A model generated the notes under the pieces. The model saw only the letters and a program-made list of their open reading frames with translations. It made no database searches and had not been told where the DNA came from. A stretch of DNA of 64,000 nt from the NCBI GenBank assembly GCA_016720545.1, contig JADKKK010000002.1, positions 558,001-622,000 of the forward strand, in the 5' to 3' direction. This DNA is from Myxococcales bacterium. Its GTDB lineage: Bacteria > Myxococcota_A > Polyangia > Polyangiales > Polyangiaceae. Both the position numbers and the translations under genes were made by a program. Shown here in pieces: positions 15,297-26,100 of the stretch; the first letter of the stretch is position 1, and each line of letters starts with the position of its first letter.

Positions 15297-18070
15297 TGTG
15301 CCTCCTCCGATACCGCGATTCGCAGGCGCTCGCGGACTTCCTTGAACCGCGCACCCGGGCGAACCTTGGCCCCGTCGCGCTCCGTCACATAGAACACGTC
15401 CGCCACGCGCGTGCCCTCCGTGTTGATCTTCGAGAGGGCGATGTCGAGCCCGAGCTCGTAGAGCTCCTGTGCCACGGCGTGCAGCAGCCCCGGCCGGTCG
15501 CGGGCGAACACCTCGATGATCGTGTGGCGTGGCGACGCGCGGTCGTCGAGGACGATCTCGGTCGACACGGCCGGTGTAGCGCGCTCGCGGCGTCCGCCCC
15601 GCTCCCCGAGTAGCTCGCGCGCGGTGGTCTCGCCGCTCTCGAGGGCCGCGAGGTCGCGCCGGAGCCGGGTCACGGCGCGCTCGGCGAAAGCGGCGCTGTC
15701 GCCGCGGTCGCGGACCAGGAACACGTCGACGGCCTCGGTCGGCGCGCCACCGCCGGGCTCTCGGGAGTAGACCTGCGCGGCGAGCACCTCGAGCCGCGAC
15801 GCTGTGATCGCCGCGGCGATCCGCGCGAGCAGGCCGGGCCGGTCCTCGGCCACGACGCAGAGCTCGACGACCCCCTCGTGGCGGTGGGGGAGCACGTCGA
15901 GGGCGACAGCCGCGCTCCCCCGGGACGCCGACAGGGCGGCGTGCGTGACGACCGACGCGGGGGCGTTCGCGAGGAGATAGCGCTCTGGCATCGACACGAG
16001 GAACGCGTCGAGCGCCGCGGTCGATCCGTCGGGGCCCTCGCGGCCGAGCGCTCGCGCCCGCTCCCGCACCCGCTCGAGGCGCGCGTCGTCGGCGATCGGC
16101 TTCTGGCCTCCCGCGAGGTGTGCGTCGGCGGCGAAGTAGAGCTCCTCCAGCATCCGCGACTTCCACGCCGTCATGGCCGTGGGCGACGTCGTCGAGAGGT
16201 CAACGACCGTGAGCAAGTAGAGATCGCGCAGCCCCTCTCGGCCGCGCAGCTGCTCGGTGAAATCTTGGGCGGTGGCGGGCTCGTCGAGGTCGCGGCGCGT
16301 CGCCACGTGGTACATCGTGAGGTGCTGCTCGACGAGCGCGACCGCCTCCTCCACCTCCTCCGCCGTGAGCCCGAGGCGAGGGAGAATTCCCCCGCACATT
16401 CGGGCACCTACGAGCGAGTGATTCTTCCGACTCCCGCTCTCGTCGGGGTACCCTTTCCCCACGTCGTGGAGCAGCGTGGCGAGGAAGAGCGGGCGGGGGC
16501 GCGCGATCTCCGCGGCGAGGCGCGACGCGAGCGCGTGCTCATGGCCGAGGTCGCCGCGGCAGAGCGCGCGGAGGCAGTCCACCGCGGCCACGCTGTGAAC
16601 GTCGACGGTGTACACGTGGTAGACGTCGTGGTGCACGCGGCCGGTTACCGGGAGAAACTCGGGGATCATCGCGAGGAGCAGCCCCACGTCGTGCAGCTCG
16701 CGCAGCATCGAGCCTGAGCGGGTGCGCACCTCCGGGACCGCGCAGACGAGCCTCACGAAGAGCTCTGCGGCCTCGGCGCTCGCGCGGAGCCGGGCGCAGA
16801 ACTCGGGATCGGCGGCCGCACGGACGATCGCGTCGGTCGCGAACGGAAGCACCGGGGCGTTCTCGCTGATGCACGCGGCGTAGACGCGGAACGCGAGCGG
16901 CGGATCCAGCTCGAGGCGGAGCGGGTCGAGCGTGACCTGGCCGTCGAACAGCCGCACGCCCCCCGCCAGGTGCACCTCGGCGGGCTTGCCGCGACGCCGC
17001 GGTGGGGTCGCGCGGGCCAAGATCTGCTCCCGCGAGCGGGTCACGGCGCGCGCGTGCACGTAGTAGTCCTGCATCATGCGCTCGGCGGCGGCCGCCCGCG
17101 CCGCGGGCTCGTCGTCGGCCATTCGCGAGCCCTCTCGCGGTCCGTAGCCCAGCTCGAGCGCGATGGCCTCCTGCTGGTCGAAGGTGAGCCTGTCGCTGCG
17201 GCGGGTGGCCTTCGCGTGGAGCCGGTTGCGCACACGCCAGAGGAACTCCTCCGCGCGCGCGATCTCCTGCGCCTCGCGGGGCACCAGCACGCCCATGCGC
17301 ACGAGCGCCGCCCAGAACCCGCCCGCGCGGACATCACCGGCCCGGTAGCGCGCGCGCGCCGCCCAGCGGGCCACGTCGAGGTCGCGGAGGCCACCCGCGC
17401 CGCTCTTTACGTCGGGCTCCAGGAGGTACACCGAGCCTCCGAAGCGGGCGTGGCGCGCCGACACCTCGTCGTGGAGGCGCGCGATGAACGGCCCAAGCTC
17501 TCCCTCGCTGAAGAGCCCCGCCGTGGCGCGGGCCGACAGATCGCGCTCGAGCTCCACGCTGCCTGCGACCACGCGCCCGTCGAGCAGCGACGTCGCGGTC
17601 GCGAGGTCGGTCTGCGCCAGCTCCAACAGGGACGTGGCGGTCGCCACCTGGTAGCCGACTGAGACCCCTGCGTCCCACAACGGGTAGAGCATCGTCTCGG
17701 AGAGCGCGTCGGCGCTGGGGTGCTCGCGCGAGACCAAGAGCCGTACGTCCGCGTCGCTCCGGAGCGCCACCGCGCCGCGGCCGTAGCTCCCGATGGCCAC
17801 GAGGGAGAGCGCGTCCGGGGCGTGGGGGGGGAGCGCGCGGCTCGCCTCGCGAAAGAGCATCGCCAGGATCGCGTCGAGCCGCGCAGCGTGCTCGATGCCC
17901 AGAAGGACCCCGTCGGGGCCGTGCAGCTCGGCCCCCTCGCGCTCCTTCGGGGGGCGCGCCACGATGCGCGCCTCGAGCGCCTCGCGATCGTGCGCGACGG
18001 TCACGCGGAGGCGAGCCGTCAGCTCCGCCGTCGCGGCCGTCGCGCCCACCGCCCCCGCGCGCTGCTTCAC
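15293..18070 (-). CDS. glnD: [Protein-PII] uridylyltransferase / uridylyl-removing enzyme
   Basis: 925 residues, full GlnD architecture. The nucleotidyltransferase motif GSYGRGAVALRSDADVRLL (about 93-111) supplies the metal-binding Asp pair; a helical PII-UTase region follows. The HD hydrolase domain has HTVDVHSV-like YTVDVHSV (about 480) and LLHDVGKGYP (about 530). Two ACT domains, which sense glutamine, lie at about 745-815 (VAEDRPGLLARIAAAI) and 850-925 (FARDRPGLLHAVAQEL). GlnD adds UMP to PII proteins under nitrogen limitation and removes it when glutamine is high. Start is GTG 18070 with only a weak GGTGA upstream. The stop overlaps the next gene by ATGA. The usual GGYGRGEL start of the motif is slightly altered. 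Confidence 0.93.
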   Translation of the reverse strand: MKQRAGAVGATAATAELTARLRVTVAHDREALEARIVARPPKEREGAELHGPDGVLLGIEHAARLDAILAMLFREASRALPPHAPDALSLVAIGSYGRGAVALRSDADVRLLVSREHPSADALSETMLYPLWDAGVSVGYQVATATSLLELAQTDLATATSLLDGRVVAGSVELERDLSARATAGLFSEGELGPFIARLHDEVSARHARFGGSVYLLEPDVKSGAGGLRDLDVARWAARARYRAGDVRAGGFWAALVRMGVLVPREAQEIARAEEFLWRVRNRLHAKATRRSDRLTFDQQEAIALELGYGPREGSRMADDEPAARAAAAERMMQDYYVHARAVTRSREQILARATPPRRRGKPAEVHLAGGVRLFDGQVTLDPLRLELDPPLAFRVYAACISENAPVLPFATDAIVRAAADPEFCARLRASAEAAELFVRLVCAVPEVRTRSGSMLRELHDVGLLLAMIPEFLPVTGRVHHDVYHVYTVDVHSVAAVDCLRALCRGDLGHEHALASRLAAEIARPRPLFLATLLHDVGKGYPDESGSRKNHSLVGARMCGGILPRLGLTAEEVEEAVALVEQHLTMYHVATRRDLDEPATAQDFTEQLRGREGLRDLYLLTVVDLSTTSPTAMTAWKSRMLEELYFAADAHLAGGQKPIADDARLERVRERARALGREGPDGSTAALDAFLVSMPERYLLANAPASVVTHAALSASRGSAAVALDVLPHRHEGVVELCVVAEDRPGLLARIAAAITASRLEVLAAQVYSREPGGGAPTEAVDVFLVRDRGDSAAFAERAVTRLRRDLAALESGETTARELLGERGGRRERATPAVSTEIVLDDRASPRHTIIEVFARDRPGLLHAVAQELYELGLDIALSKINTEGTRVADVFYVTERDGAKVRPGARFKEVRERLRIAVSEEAQ

Positions 18071-18123
18071 TCTGTCACCATCGGCCGGCAGCGTAGCCGG
18101 TCGCGCGCGCCGCCGTCACGAGC

Positions 18124-18927
18124 TCAGGTGCCGCCGTATTTCTTGCAGCTGTCCGCCCCGGTAGCGAACGTCAGCCCGACGACGCACTTCTTGAGGGTGT
18201 CCTCGCAGAGGTTGCTCGCGCAGTCGCGCGAGCTCACGCAGGTGTCGCCGATCTCGAGCTTCTTCTTGCACGTGCCGTTGCACAGGAGGCTCGTTTCGCA
18301 GGTGTCGAAGCCGACGCAGAGCTCCCCGAGCGCCTTCAGCTTGACGCAGGTCTTCACGCCTTCGCCCGTGCAGAGGTAGCCGGGCACGCACGACTCGCCC
18401 GGGTTCCCGCAGGGTGTGTCAGGCGCCTTCTGGACCGCGTCCGCGCAGAAACCCTTGTCGCAAATCAGGGTGCCTACGCACTGAGCGGTCGCCGTGCAGG
18501 CCTTGTTCTTCTCCACCTTCCCCGAGAAGACCTTGAGGCACGCGGCCTCGAGCAGCGCGAGCTCCTCGGCCTTGATGAGCGCCTTGTCGGCCTTGTAGGC
18601 CGTCGACAGCTGCAAAATGCACTGATCGGCGCCGTCCGGGTTGTAGCTCAGGCCGAGGGCCGAGGACGCGAACGCGCTCGACTTGCAGAAGTCCTTGCGC
18701 TTGGTGATGCACGCGTCCTTCTTCACCGTGCACAGATCGCTGACCGCGCACTCCGCGTCGGCCCGGGCCGCGCAGAACGCGTCTTCGGTGGGGTACTTGG
18801 GGCCGGCCGGCGCGTCGGGGGTGGAGCTACAGCCGACCACGAGCCCGAGCGCCGCGGAGGTCCCCAGGGCAAGCGCGATACGGGCGAGGCGAACAGGGCG
18901 AGCGACGGCTCGGGAGGCGTAGGGCAT
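18124..18927 (-). CDS. Cysteine-rich lipoprotein (myxobacterial Cys-repeat type)
   Basis: 267 residues from ATG 18927. A basic n-region, hydrophobic core (LARIALALGTSAALGLVV) and lipobox VVGC predict lipidation. The mature part holds more than 20 Cys in a repeating CxxxxxCxxxLxCxxGxC pattern (CTATAQCVGTLICDKGFC, CETSLLCNGTCKKKL, CVSSRDCASNLCEDTLKKC), typical of secreted Myxococcota proteins with many disulfides. Function unknown; presumably cell surface. Of two ATGs the inner one (18927) sits six bases from a GGAG; the outer one (18933) abuts it. Longer frames upstream have no ribosome site. Confidence 0.8.
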   Translation of the reverse strand: MPYASRAVARPVRLARIALALGTSAALGLVVGCSSTPDAPAGPKYPTEDAFCAARADAECAVSDLCTVKKDACITKRKDFCKSSAFASSALGLSYNPDGADQCILQLSTAYKADKALIKAEELALLEAACLKVFSGKVEKNKACTATAQCVGTLICDKGFCADAVQKAPDTPCGNPGESCVPGYLCTGEGVKTCVKLKALGELCVGFDTCETSLLCNGTCKKKLEIGDTCVSSRDCASNLCEDTLKKCVVGLTFATGADSCKKYGGT

Positions 18928-19201
18928 GGGCATCTCCAATGAAGTGAGGCGGCGGCTGCGGCCGGACCTTCCGACCAGCATATGCCAGAAAGACGGCGCT
19001 GCACCAAAGGCCACGCAAACGAAGGGGTCCTATCGCCAATGAGGGCGTCGTCTTCGCGTGAGCGAGGGCGCGACGCTCGGCGAGTCACTCGTCGCCCCGT
19101 CGCGTGCCCCGGGTCCCGCGCGGGCCACGCCGAGGCGGAGCTCCGCTCGCCTCGCCTCCATCCCCCACGACCTCGATGGCCCGCCGGGCCAAGGAGCCAC
19201 C

Positions 19202-19486
19202 ATGCGCCTCTCGTTACTCTCGCCCCGTTCGCTCGCCGCCTTCGCTGCCTTCGCCGCCTGCACGGCGCTTTCGCTCACGGCCTCCGCCGACCCGACGCCC
19301 AACTACAAGGAGTCTCGCGTGGAGGGAGGCAGCGTCGTCAGCTTCGAGACGGACGGGCTCCGCGCCGACGGCAACAGCTTCCTTGGCGACACGATCCGGC
19401 GCCCGCCCGGGGCGGTCAGGGTCGGCCTCATTCGCCCACGATTCAACTTCGTCCCCGAAATGTTGAAGAGCGTCGAGAATCTCTGA
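19202..19486 (+). CDS. Small secreted protein of unknown function
   Basis: 94 residues. Start ATG 19202 has AAGGAG six bases upstream. A clear signal peptide (RSLAAFAAFAACTALSLTASA) ends at a probable ASA|D cleavage site, leaving about 64 residues: polar, with RVEGGSVVSFETDGL and a C-terminal VGLIRPRFNFVPEMLKSVENL segment. No domain recognised. Probably periplasmic or extracellular. It is a stand-alone gene before tRNA-Leu. Confidence 0.7.
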   Translation: MRLSLLSPRSLAAFAAFAACTALSLTASADPTPNYKESRVEGGSVVSFETDGLRADGNSFLGDTIRRPPGAVRVGLIRPRFNFVPEMLKSVENL

Positions 19487-19602
19487 GTCGCCCGCCCGCC
19501 CGCCTCGCCGTCGGAGTCGGCCACTCCAACCGAGCTCGGGCCGGTCGTGGCAGGTCGAGATCGATCCGTGGTGCGCCGCACGTCTGAAACCACCGAGAGC
19601 CC

Positions 19603-19632
19603 TTGCAGACACCGCGGCGCTTGGACTATGGT
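19603..19632 (+). promoter_or_regulatory. Sigma-70-like promoter for tRNA-Leu
   Basis: TTGCAG (19603-19608), 18-base spacer, TATGGT (19627-19632), placing the start of transcription a few bases before the mature tRNA at 19644. Prediction from consensus similarity and position only. Confidence 0.5.
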
Positions 19633-19643
19633 TCCGTCGCCTC

Positions 19644-19727
19644 GCGAAGGTGGCGGAATTGGCAGACGCGCTGGATTCAGGTTCCAGTGGGGTAACTCCT
19701 GTACGGGTTCAAGTCCCGTCCTTCGCA
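19644..19727 (+). tRNA. tRNA-Leu (anticodon CAG)
   Basis: 84 nt class II tRNA. Acceptor GCGAAGG (19644-19650) pairs with CCTTCGC (19720-19726), discriminator A at 19727; CCA is not encoded. D-arm GGCGGAATTGGCAGACGC, anticodon stem CTGGA/TCCAG with loop TTCAGGT (anticodon 19678-19680 = CAG, reading CTG), a variable arm and T-arm ACGGGTTCAAGTCCCGT. CTG is the dominant Leu codon in GC-rich genomes. Confidence 0.97.
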
Positions 19728-19872
19728 CTCGGTCCTCCAGGGGCCCAAGCGGCCCCAGCCCGCCTCCCCTCCAACTTACGGCCGCGTCGCCCCTCCCGCA
19801 GGAGCACGCGGCCGTAGGCGCGTGGGCGACTCGGGTGCCGCGTAGCTCCCATACCGAGACCGCACGACTCCG

Positions 19873-19901
19873 TTGAACCGGTGTTCACGTCATGCTATTG
19901 G
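19873..19901 (+). promoter_or_regulatory. Sigma-70-like promoter for atpDC
   Basis: TTGAAC (19873-19878), 17-base spacer, TATTGG (19896-19901), about 97 bases upstream of the atpD ATG. Between the tRNA and atpD (19728-19997) this promoter and the hairpin below are the only signals I see. Consensus-based prediction. Confidence 0.5.
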
Positions 19902-19914
19902 CGCGTCGTTCTCG

Positions 19915-19935
19915 GGCCGGACTTGTCGTCCGGCC
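19915..19935 (+). promoter_or_regulatory. Leader hairpin upstream of atpD
   Basis: Perfect 8-bp inverted repeat GGCCGGAC / GTCCGGCC with a 5-nt loop (TTGTC), lying 14 bases after the predicted -10 and 62 bases before atpD. No T run follows, so an intrinsic terminator is unlikely; an mRNA-stabilising or regulatory 5' structure is possible. Confidence 0.5.
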
Positions 19936-19997
19936 GCGCGGTCCCCAAGAGGGCCGCCGGAAGCACACCGCTCGGAACGCAAGGAGAAGCGCCCGTC

Positions 19998-21466
<1,469 letters not shown>

Positions 21467-21480
21467 TTCAGCGCTGGGCC

Positions 21481-21513
21481 GCGGCGGCGCTCGGCGTCGA
21501 CGCGCGCCGCCGC
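21481..21513 (+). promoter_or_regulatory. Intercistronic hairpin between atpD and atpC
   Basis: Perfect 10-bp inverted repeat GCGGCGGCGC (21481-21490) and GCGCCGCCGC (21504-21513) with a 13-nt loop, in the 87-base gap between atpD and atpC. It could set the beta-to-epsilon expression ratio through mRNA processing or partial termination; chance is possible at this GC content. Confidence 0.4.
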
Positions 21514-21553
21514 CTCCGCGCGACCCGTACACCGACGCCCGTATCGAGGATTC

Positions 21554-22069
21554 ATGGCCACCGACAAGATCGAACTCGAGATCGTGACCCCGCGCGGGCT
21601 CGCGCTGAAAGCCTCCGTCGACGAGGTGACTGCGCCGAGCATCGTCGGCGAGTTCGGCCTGATGCCGGGTCACCTCCCGGTGCTCGCGGCCGTCCGCACG
21701 GGCGTCATCAACTACCGAATCGGCCAGGAGCAGAATAAGTGCGCGGTCGGCGAGGGCTTCGCCGAAGGCGGCCCCGCGAAGCTCCTCGTCCTCACGGAGG
21801 ACTACATCACCAAGGCGGGCGTCGAGCCCGTGAGCGTGCGCGCCGAGCTCGCCGAAGTCGAGGCCCAGCTCGACAAGGCCACGCACGACGTCGACGCCGC
21901 GCCGGACGAGGTGCGACGCCTCATCATCCGGGAGAACTGGCTGGCGGCCCAGCTCGAGCTCATCGGCGATCCCCCGGCCCCGACCATGAATCCGGTCGAG
22001 GACTTCGGCGCCGACGAAGACGACGAGGTCCACCTCGAGCCCGACACCGAAGCGGCGACGGACCGGTGA
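21554..22069 (+). CDS. atpC: ATP synthase F1 subunit epsilon
   Basis: 171 residues, longer than the usual 130-140. The N-terminal beta-sandwich is typical: IELEIVTPRGLALKASVDEVTAPSIVGEFGLMPGHLPVLAAV (family G-x-x-G-x-LPGH pattern), followed by a two-helix region (VRAELAEVEAQLDKA). The extra length is an acidic C-terminal tail (FGADEDDEVHLEPDTEA) not needed for the fold. Epsilon couples the gamma stalk to the c-ring and can inhibit ATP hydrolysis. Stop overlaps the next start by GTGA. Confidence 0.92.
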   Translation: MATDKIELEIVTPRGLALKASVDEVTAPSIVGEFGLMPGHLPVLAAVRTGVINYRIGQEQNKCAVGEGFAEGGPAKLLVLTEDYITKAGVEPVSVRAELAEVEAQLDKATHDVDAAPDEVRRLIIRENWLAAQLELIGDPPAPTMNPVEDFGADEDDEVHLEPDTEAATDR

Positions 22070-22659
22070 TCCCCGACCGAGCTCAGCGCGTGGTGTGGCT
22101 CGCGGCGACGGCGGGCGTCGTGGCGCTCGCCCTAGCGGTTTCCCTTGACAAGCCCTGGGTCGCTCCCCGTCCGCCCCGGGACGCGGGCCCCGACGACGCG
22201 TCGACGACCGGGCTCGTCGAGGCGGGGACGGCGACCGCGGAGGTCCCCCTCGCCGCGATGACGGCGGACGGCGGAGCCTTGGCCGACGACGCGGGCGCTG
22301 CGCTGAGCCCCCTCGGCGCTTCGCCGATGGACCTGCTGAACACGTCGGACGCGAGCACGCGGTTCGTGCGCATGGGCGTCGTGCTCGTGCAGTACGCCGG
22401 AGCGCAGGGCGCCGCGCCCAACGCGCGCCCGAAGGCCGCCGCGCTCGAGCTGGCGAGGCGCCTCGCCGACGAGGCGAAGGGCGATTTTCACCAGGCCGTG
22501 ACCCACGGCGATCCGGGCTCGGCCGACGACATCGGGCGCATCGCCCGGGGAATCCTCGAGGGGCCGGTCGAGGGGCTCGTTTTCTCGATGTCCGCCGGTC
22601 AAACCAGCGAGCCTGTGGAGACCCCCCGCGGGTACTGGGTCGTCAAGCGCCTCCAGTAG
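22066..22659 (+). CDS. Membrane-anchored PpiC-type (parvulin-like) peptidyl-prolyl isomerase domain protein
   Basis: 197 residues from GTG 22066, overlapping the atpC stop by GTGA. The N-terminal segment VVWLAATAGVVALALAVSL is a membrane anchor or uncleaved signal, followed by an Ala/Asp-rich spacer. The C-terminal 95 residues resemble a parvulin domain: VVLVQYAGAQ, a helix (LELARRLADEAK), FHQAVTHGDPGSADDIG, LEGLVFSMSAGQTSEPVETPRGYWVVKRL; the last motif corresponds to the family V-F-x-L-x-x-G-x-x-S-x-P-V-x-T-x-x-G-Y. Likely a periplasmic folding factor. The early conserved His region is poorly defined, so catalytic activity is uncertain. Confidence 0.7.
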   Translation: MIPDRAQRVVWLAATAGVVALALAVSLDKPWVAPRPPRDAGPDDASTTGLVEAGTATAEVPLAAMTADGGALADDAGAALSPLGASPMDLLNTSDASTRFVRMGVVLVQYAGAQGAAPNARPKAAALELARRLADEAKGDFHQAVTHGDPGSADDIGRIARGILEGPVEGLVFSMSAGQTSEPVETPRGYWVVKRLQ

Positions 22660-22675
22660 TGCTAAGGCCGCGTCA

Positions 22676-22963
22676 ATGGCAACCATTGACATCACGCAGT
22701 CGCACCGTCTCTCCCTCGAAGAGGCGCGCACCCAGGCAGAGGAGCTCGCAAAAACCATGGAGGCCAAGCTCGGTCTCACGTGGAAATGGAGCGGCAATAC
22801 CATCAACTTCGAGGCGCCTAGCGGCGCGGCGAAGGGCACCAAAGGCGAGGTCGCCGTCACCGAGCGTGACGTGCGGGTGGCGATCGATCTCCCCTTCATG
22901 CTTCGCGTGATGAAGGGCTCGATCGAGGACAAGATCAAGGAGCGGCTGGCGAAGTTCGCCTGA
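22676..22963 (+). CDS. Polyhydroxyalkanoic acid system family protein
   Basis: 95 residues, fitting the small PHA-system/granule region family (PF09650 type): HRLSLEEARTQAEELAKTMEAKLGLTWKWSGNTINF, a basic central loop, then VTERDVRVAIDLPFMLRVMKGSIEDKIKERL. Despite its name, the family occurs in genomes without obvious PHA granules nearby; no phaC or phasin is in this window. Start ATG 22676, 16 bases after the previous stop, so probably the last gene of the atpDC-led transcript. Confidence 0.75.
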   Translation: MATIDITQSHRLSLEEARTQAEELAKTMEAKLGLTWKWSGNTINFEAPSGAAKGTKGEVAVTERDVRVAIDLPFMLRVMKGSIEDKIKERLAKFA

Positions 22964-23150
22964 GGCGCGTGCGGGGCCCGCGGAGCTCGTCGAGACGGCC
23001 CTCGGCGAGCTCATGCCTCGCCCGCGAGCGACCGCTCAGCTGACGTGGTGTGTGTGCGCCGTCTTTCTGTTGTGTCGCTGCAAGGTCGCGTAAGCTCGGC
23101 GCTCGCACACCCGCGACGCCCAAGTCGTCGGCGGTGGTGCACCCACACCG

Positions 23151-26100
23151 ATGAACGCACCCGACTCGAATCGCCCCGCTCCCCCCACCGCCGGCCCGTC
23201 CGTGCCGCCCGCCCCGCTCGGCGCGGGCGAGGTCCAGTTGGCCGCCGTTCGACTGCGCGCAGAAGTGGACCTTGCGCGCGACTCTCTCCGCCGGGCGAGG
23301 CTGCTCTACGAGATCGGGGAGCTCGAGGAGGCCGCGGGGCGCCACGCCGAGGCGACGGCAGCGTACTTCGCCGCCCACGACGCGGAGCCGGAGTTCCACG
23401 AGGCGCTCGAGGGGCTCGCGCGCACGCTGCGCCACGAGCGCTCACCCGAGGCGCTCGGGAAGCTCTTCGACGCGCTCACCGCCGCGGCCACGACGCCGGA
23501 CGAGCGTGCGCGCGCGTGGACGGCGCGCGGCGCCTACCTGTACGGCGCTGGCGAATTCGACGGAGCGCGCGCGGCGCTCCAGGAGGCGATCGAGGCGGGC
23601 GCCGGGCCGGCGGACGCGGGCCCCGCTCACCTCCTGCTCGAGGCCGTTGCCGCGCGACTCCCCGATCCGGAGCTGCGCGAGACGGCCCTCACGGCACGCG
23701 CCGCGCTCCCCGGACAGTCCGACTGGCGCGCGCTGCTCCTCATCGACGCGGCCAACCTCGCCGCTGGAGCCGGAGCGCTCGACCGCGCGGTGATCGCGCT
23801 CGAGCGCGCGCGCGATCTCGGCGGATCGGCGACTTACCTCGCCACGCGGCGCCTCGCGGAGCTGCTCGCCGCCCCCACCAACGACGACGCCGAGCACGCC
23901 GCCCGGGCCGCCGGGGCCCTCGAGGGCGAGGCCGCGCTCGTCGTCGAGGCCATGAGCTCGCCGGCGCGCGCAAGTGAGCTCGGTGTCCCCACCTCGGTTG
24001 GCCTCCACGTGGCCGTGGAGCGCCTCGTGCGCGCGGCGCGTTTCGCGGTCTCGGCGAGCGACCCGCTGCGCGCCGCCGCTTCCCTCGACCGCGCCATCAC
24101 GCTCCTCGAGGGGCTCGAGGGCCCGTCGGGCGGGCTCTCGTGCACCCGACGACTGCTGCTCGCCACGAAGCTGCAGCTCGCCGACTCCGTGGGCGACGAC
24201 GCGCTCGCGAGCGCGATCGCAGCGGAATGGCTCCCTCGCGAAGAGGACGGGCGCCTGGCGGCGTCCCTCGCGATGACCGTCGCCGAGGAGGCCGCAGGCC
24301 GTGGCGACCTTGCGGCGGCCCTGGAAGCGGCCTCGGCGGCCACGCGGCTCGATCCAGAGTGCATCCCCGCGCGAGCCCTCGAGCTCGATCTTCTCGCCGA
24401 CGGCGAGGACGCGGGCCCGCTGGTCGAACGGCTCGCGAGCCTCGCCGACGCGGTGCCCACGCTCCCCGCGAAGGGGCGCGGAGCGCTGCTCGTGGCGTTC
24501 CTGGCCGGAAGCCGGCTGGGAGACTCCAGCAAGGTGCGTGACGCGCTCGGCGCGGCGGCCTCGACCGGCGTCGACCCCGAGACGATCGCCCGACTCGCCC
24601 GCAGCCTCGCGCTGCTGATGGCCAACACGGAGCTCTACGAGAGCGCCTCGCGCGATCTGCTCGGGTGCCTCGGACCGACCGCCGAGGCGCTCGTCGTCGG
24701 CTTCGAGATCGTGCGCGAGCGTGTCCGCGCCGGCGACGCCGAGGGCGCCCGCGCGGCGCGCGAGGCCCTCGTCGCTCTTCCGGGCGGGGCCGAGCTGGCC
24801 CAACGGATCGCCGCGTTCGTCCCCGGGCAGGCGTCGCCCGACCAGCGCTTCGCGGCCATCGTGGCCCTCGATCGCGGCGCCCCGACCGTCGAGGGGCGGA
24901 CGCTCGGCGTGCTTCACGCCCTCGCCGCGCGCGATCGAGGCGACGCCGCGGCCGCCGTCGCGCGCGCCCAGGCGCTCGCCGCGGCTGCGCCCGACGACCC
25001 GTTCCTCGCGTTCCTCGCGCTCGATCTCGCGCGCGAGACGACGCCCTGCTCGACACGGCGCTTCGGCTCGAGCAGTCGGCGCCGTCCCAGCAAGAGCCCG
25101 AAATTGGCGCCGCGATGCTCCTTGAGGCCGCGTTCATTCGGTTCCGAGCAGGGCGCCCGACCGACGCCCTCCGCGCCCTCGGCGCCGCGCGCGAGCTCGC
25201 GCCGGAGGCCGCGCAGGTGGCGTACGCTTGGGCGCTTCGCGGGCAGAGCCTCGAGCAAGCCCACGACCGCCGGGACGCCCTCGCGGAGGCCTCCCAGCGG
25301 CTCGGTGAGGCCGAGTGGGCGCTCGAGCGGTTCGCGAACGGGGTGGCGCTCGAGGACGACGCGGAGGTGCGCTCGTCGCTCGAGGCCGCCGGCCGCGCCG
25401 ATGGCGCGCTCCCGCTCGCCGCCGCGCTGGGGGTGCTCGCGTCCGCGTCGCCCGACTCCGACGCGCAGCGCATCGACGAGGCCCTTGATCTCGTCGCGAA
25501 CCTGGGCAAAGAGGGCGCGATGTTCGCTGCGGGCGAGCGCACGCGGCTCGCGCGCGACCGCTCCGACGAGGCGCTCGTCGACGCCGCGAGCGCCTGGTTC
25601 GGCGCCGGCGGCGGCCTCTGCGCGGCCGTCGAGTGGTTGTCGGCGTCGATGGCGCTCGGTGGCGGCGCCGGCGAAGTGCTCGCCCGCGACGCGGTGGCGG
25701 ATGCGCTCCAGGACGAGGCGCGCGAGGGCGTGTCGGCGAGCGCGAGGCTCCTCGGGCACGTCCTCGATCCGTCGACCCCTCAGCCGCTCGTCGCCGGCAC
25801 GAGCCACGCAGTACGCCTCGCAAACCTGGAGCTCGCGCCACCAGGCTCGGACCCCCGGCGCCGCGCTGCCGCCTTGAATCGCCTGGGCAGCTCCCTCGGC
25901 GACGAGATGGACGCGGACGCGGCGGGGCTCTCGGCCTGGTCGATCTACCTCACGGGCGACCCGAAGGGCGCGCTCCCCCTGTTTCGCGCGGCCACCGCCG
26001 CCCACCCGTCGGACCTCGCGTCCTGGGAGGGGGTGCGCACGTGTGCGCTGGAGTTGGGCGATCATGCCGGGTACGCTGAAGCCTGCGAGCAGCTGGGCGC

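Noticed and set aside
22964..23150. Possible small genes in the gap before giant TPR gene 1
   Set aside because: No frame with a plausible start, ribosome site and composition; only an ordinary intergenic region.
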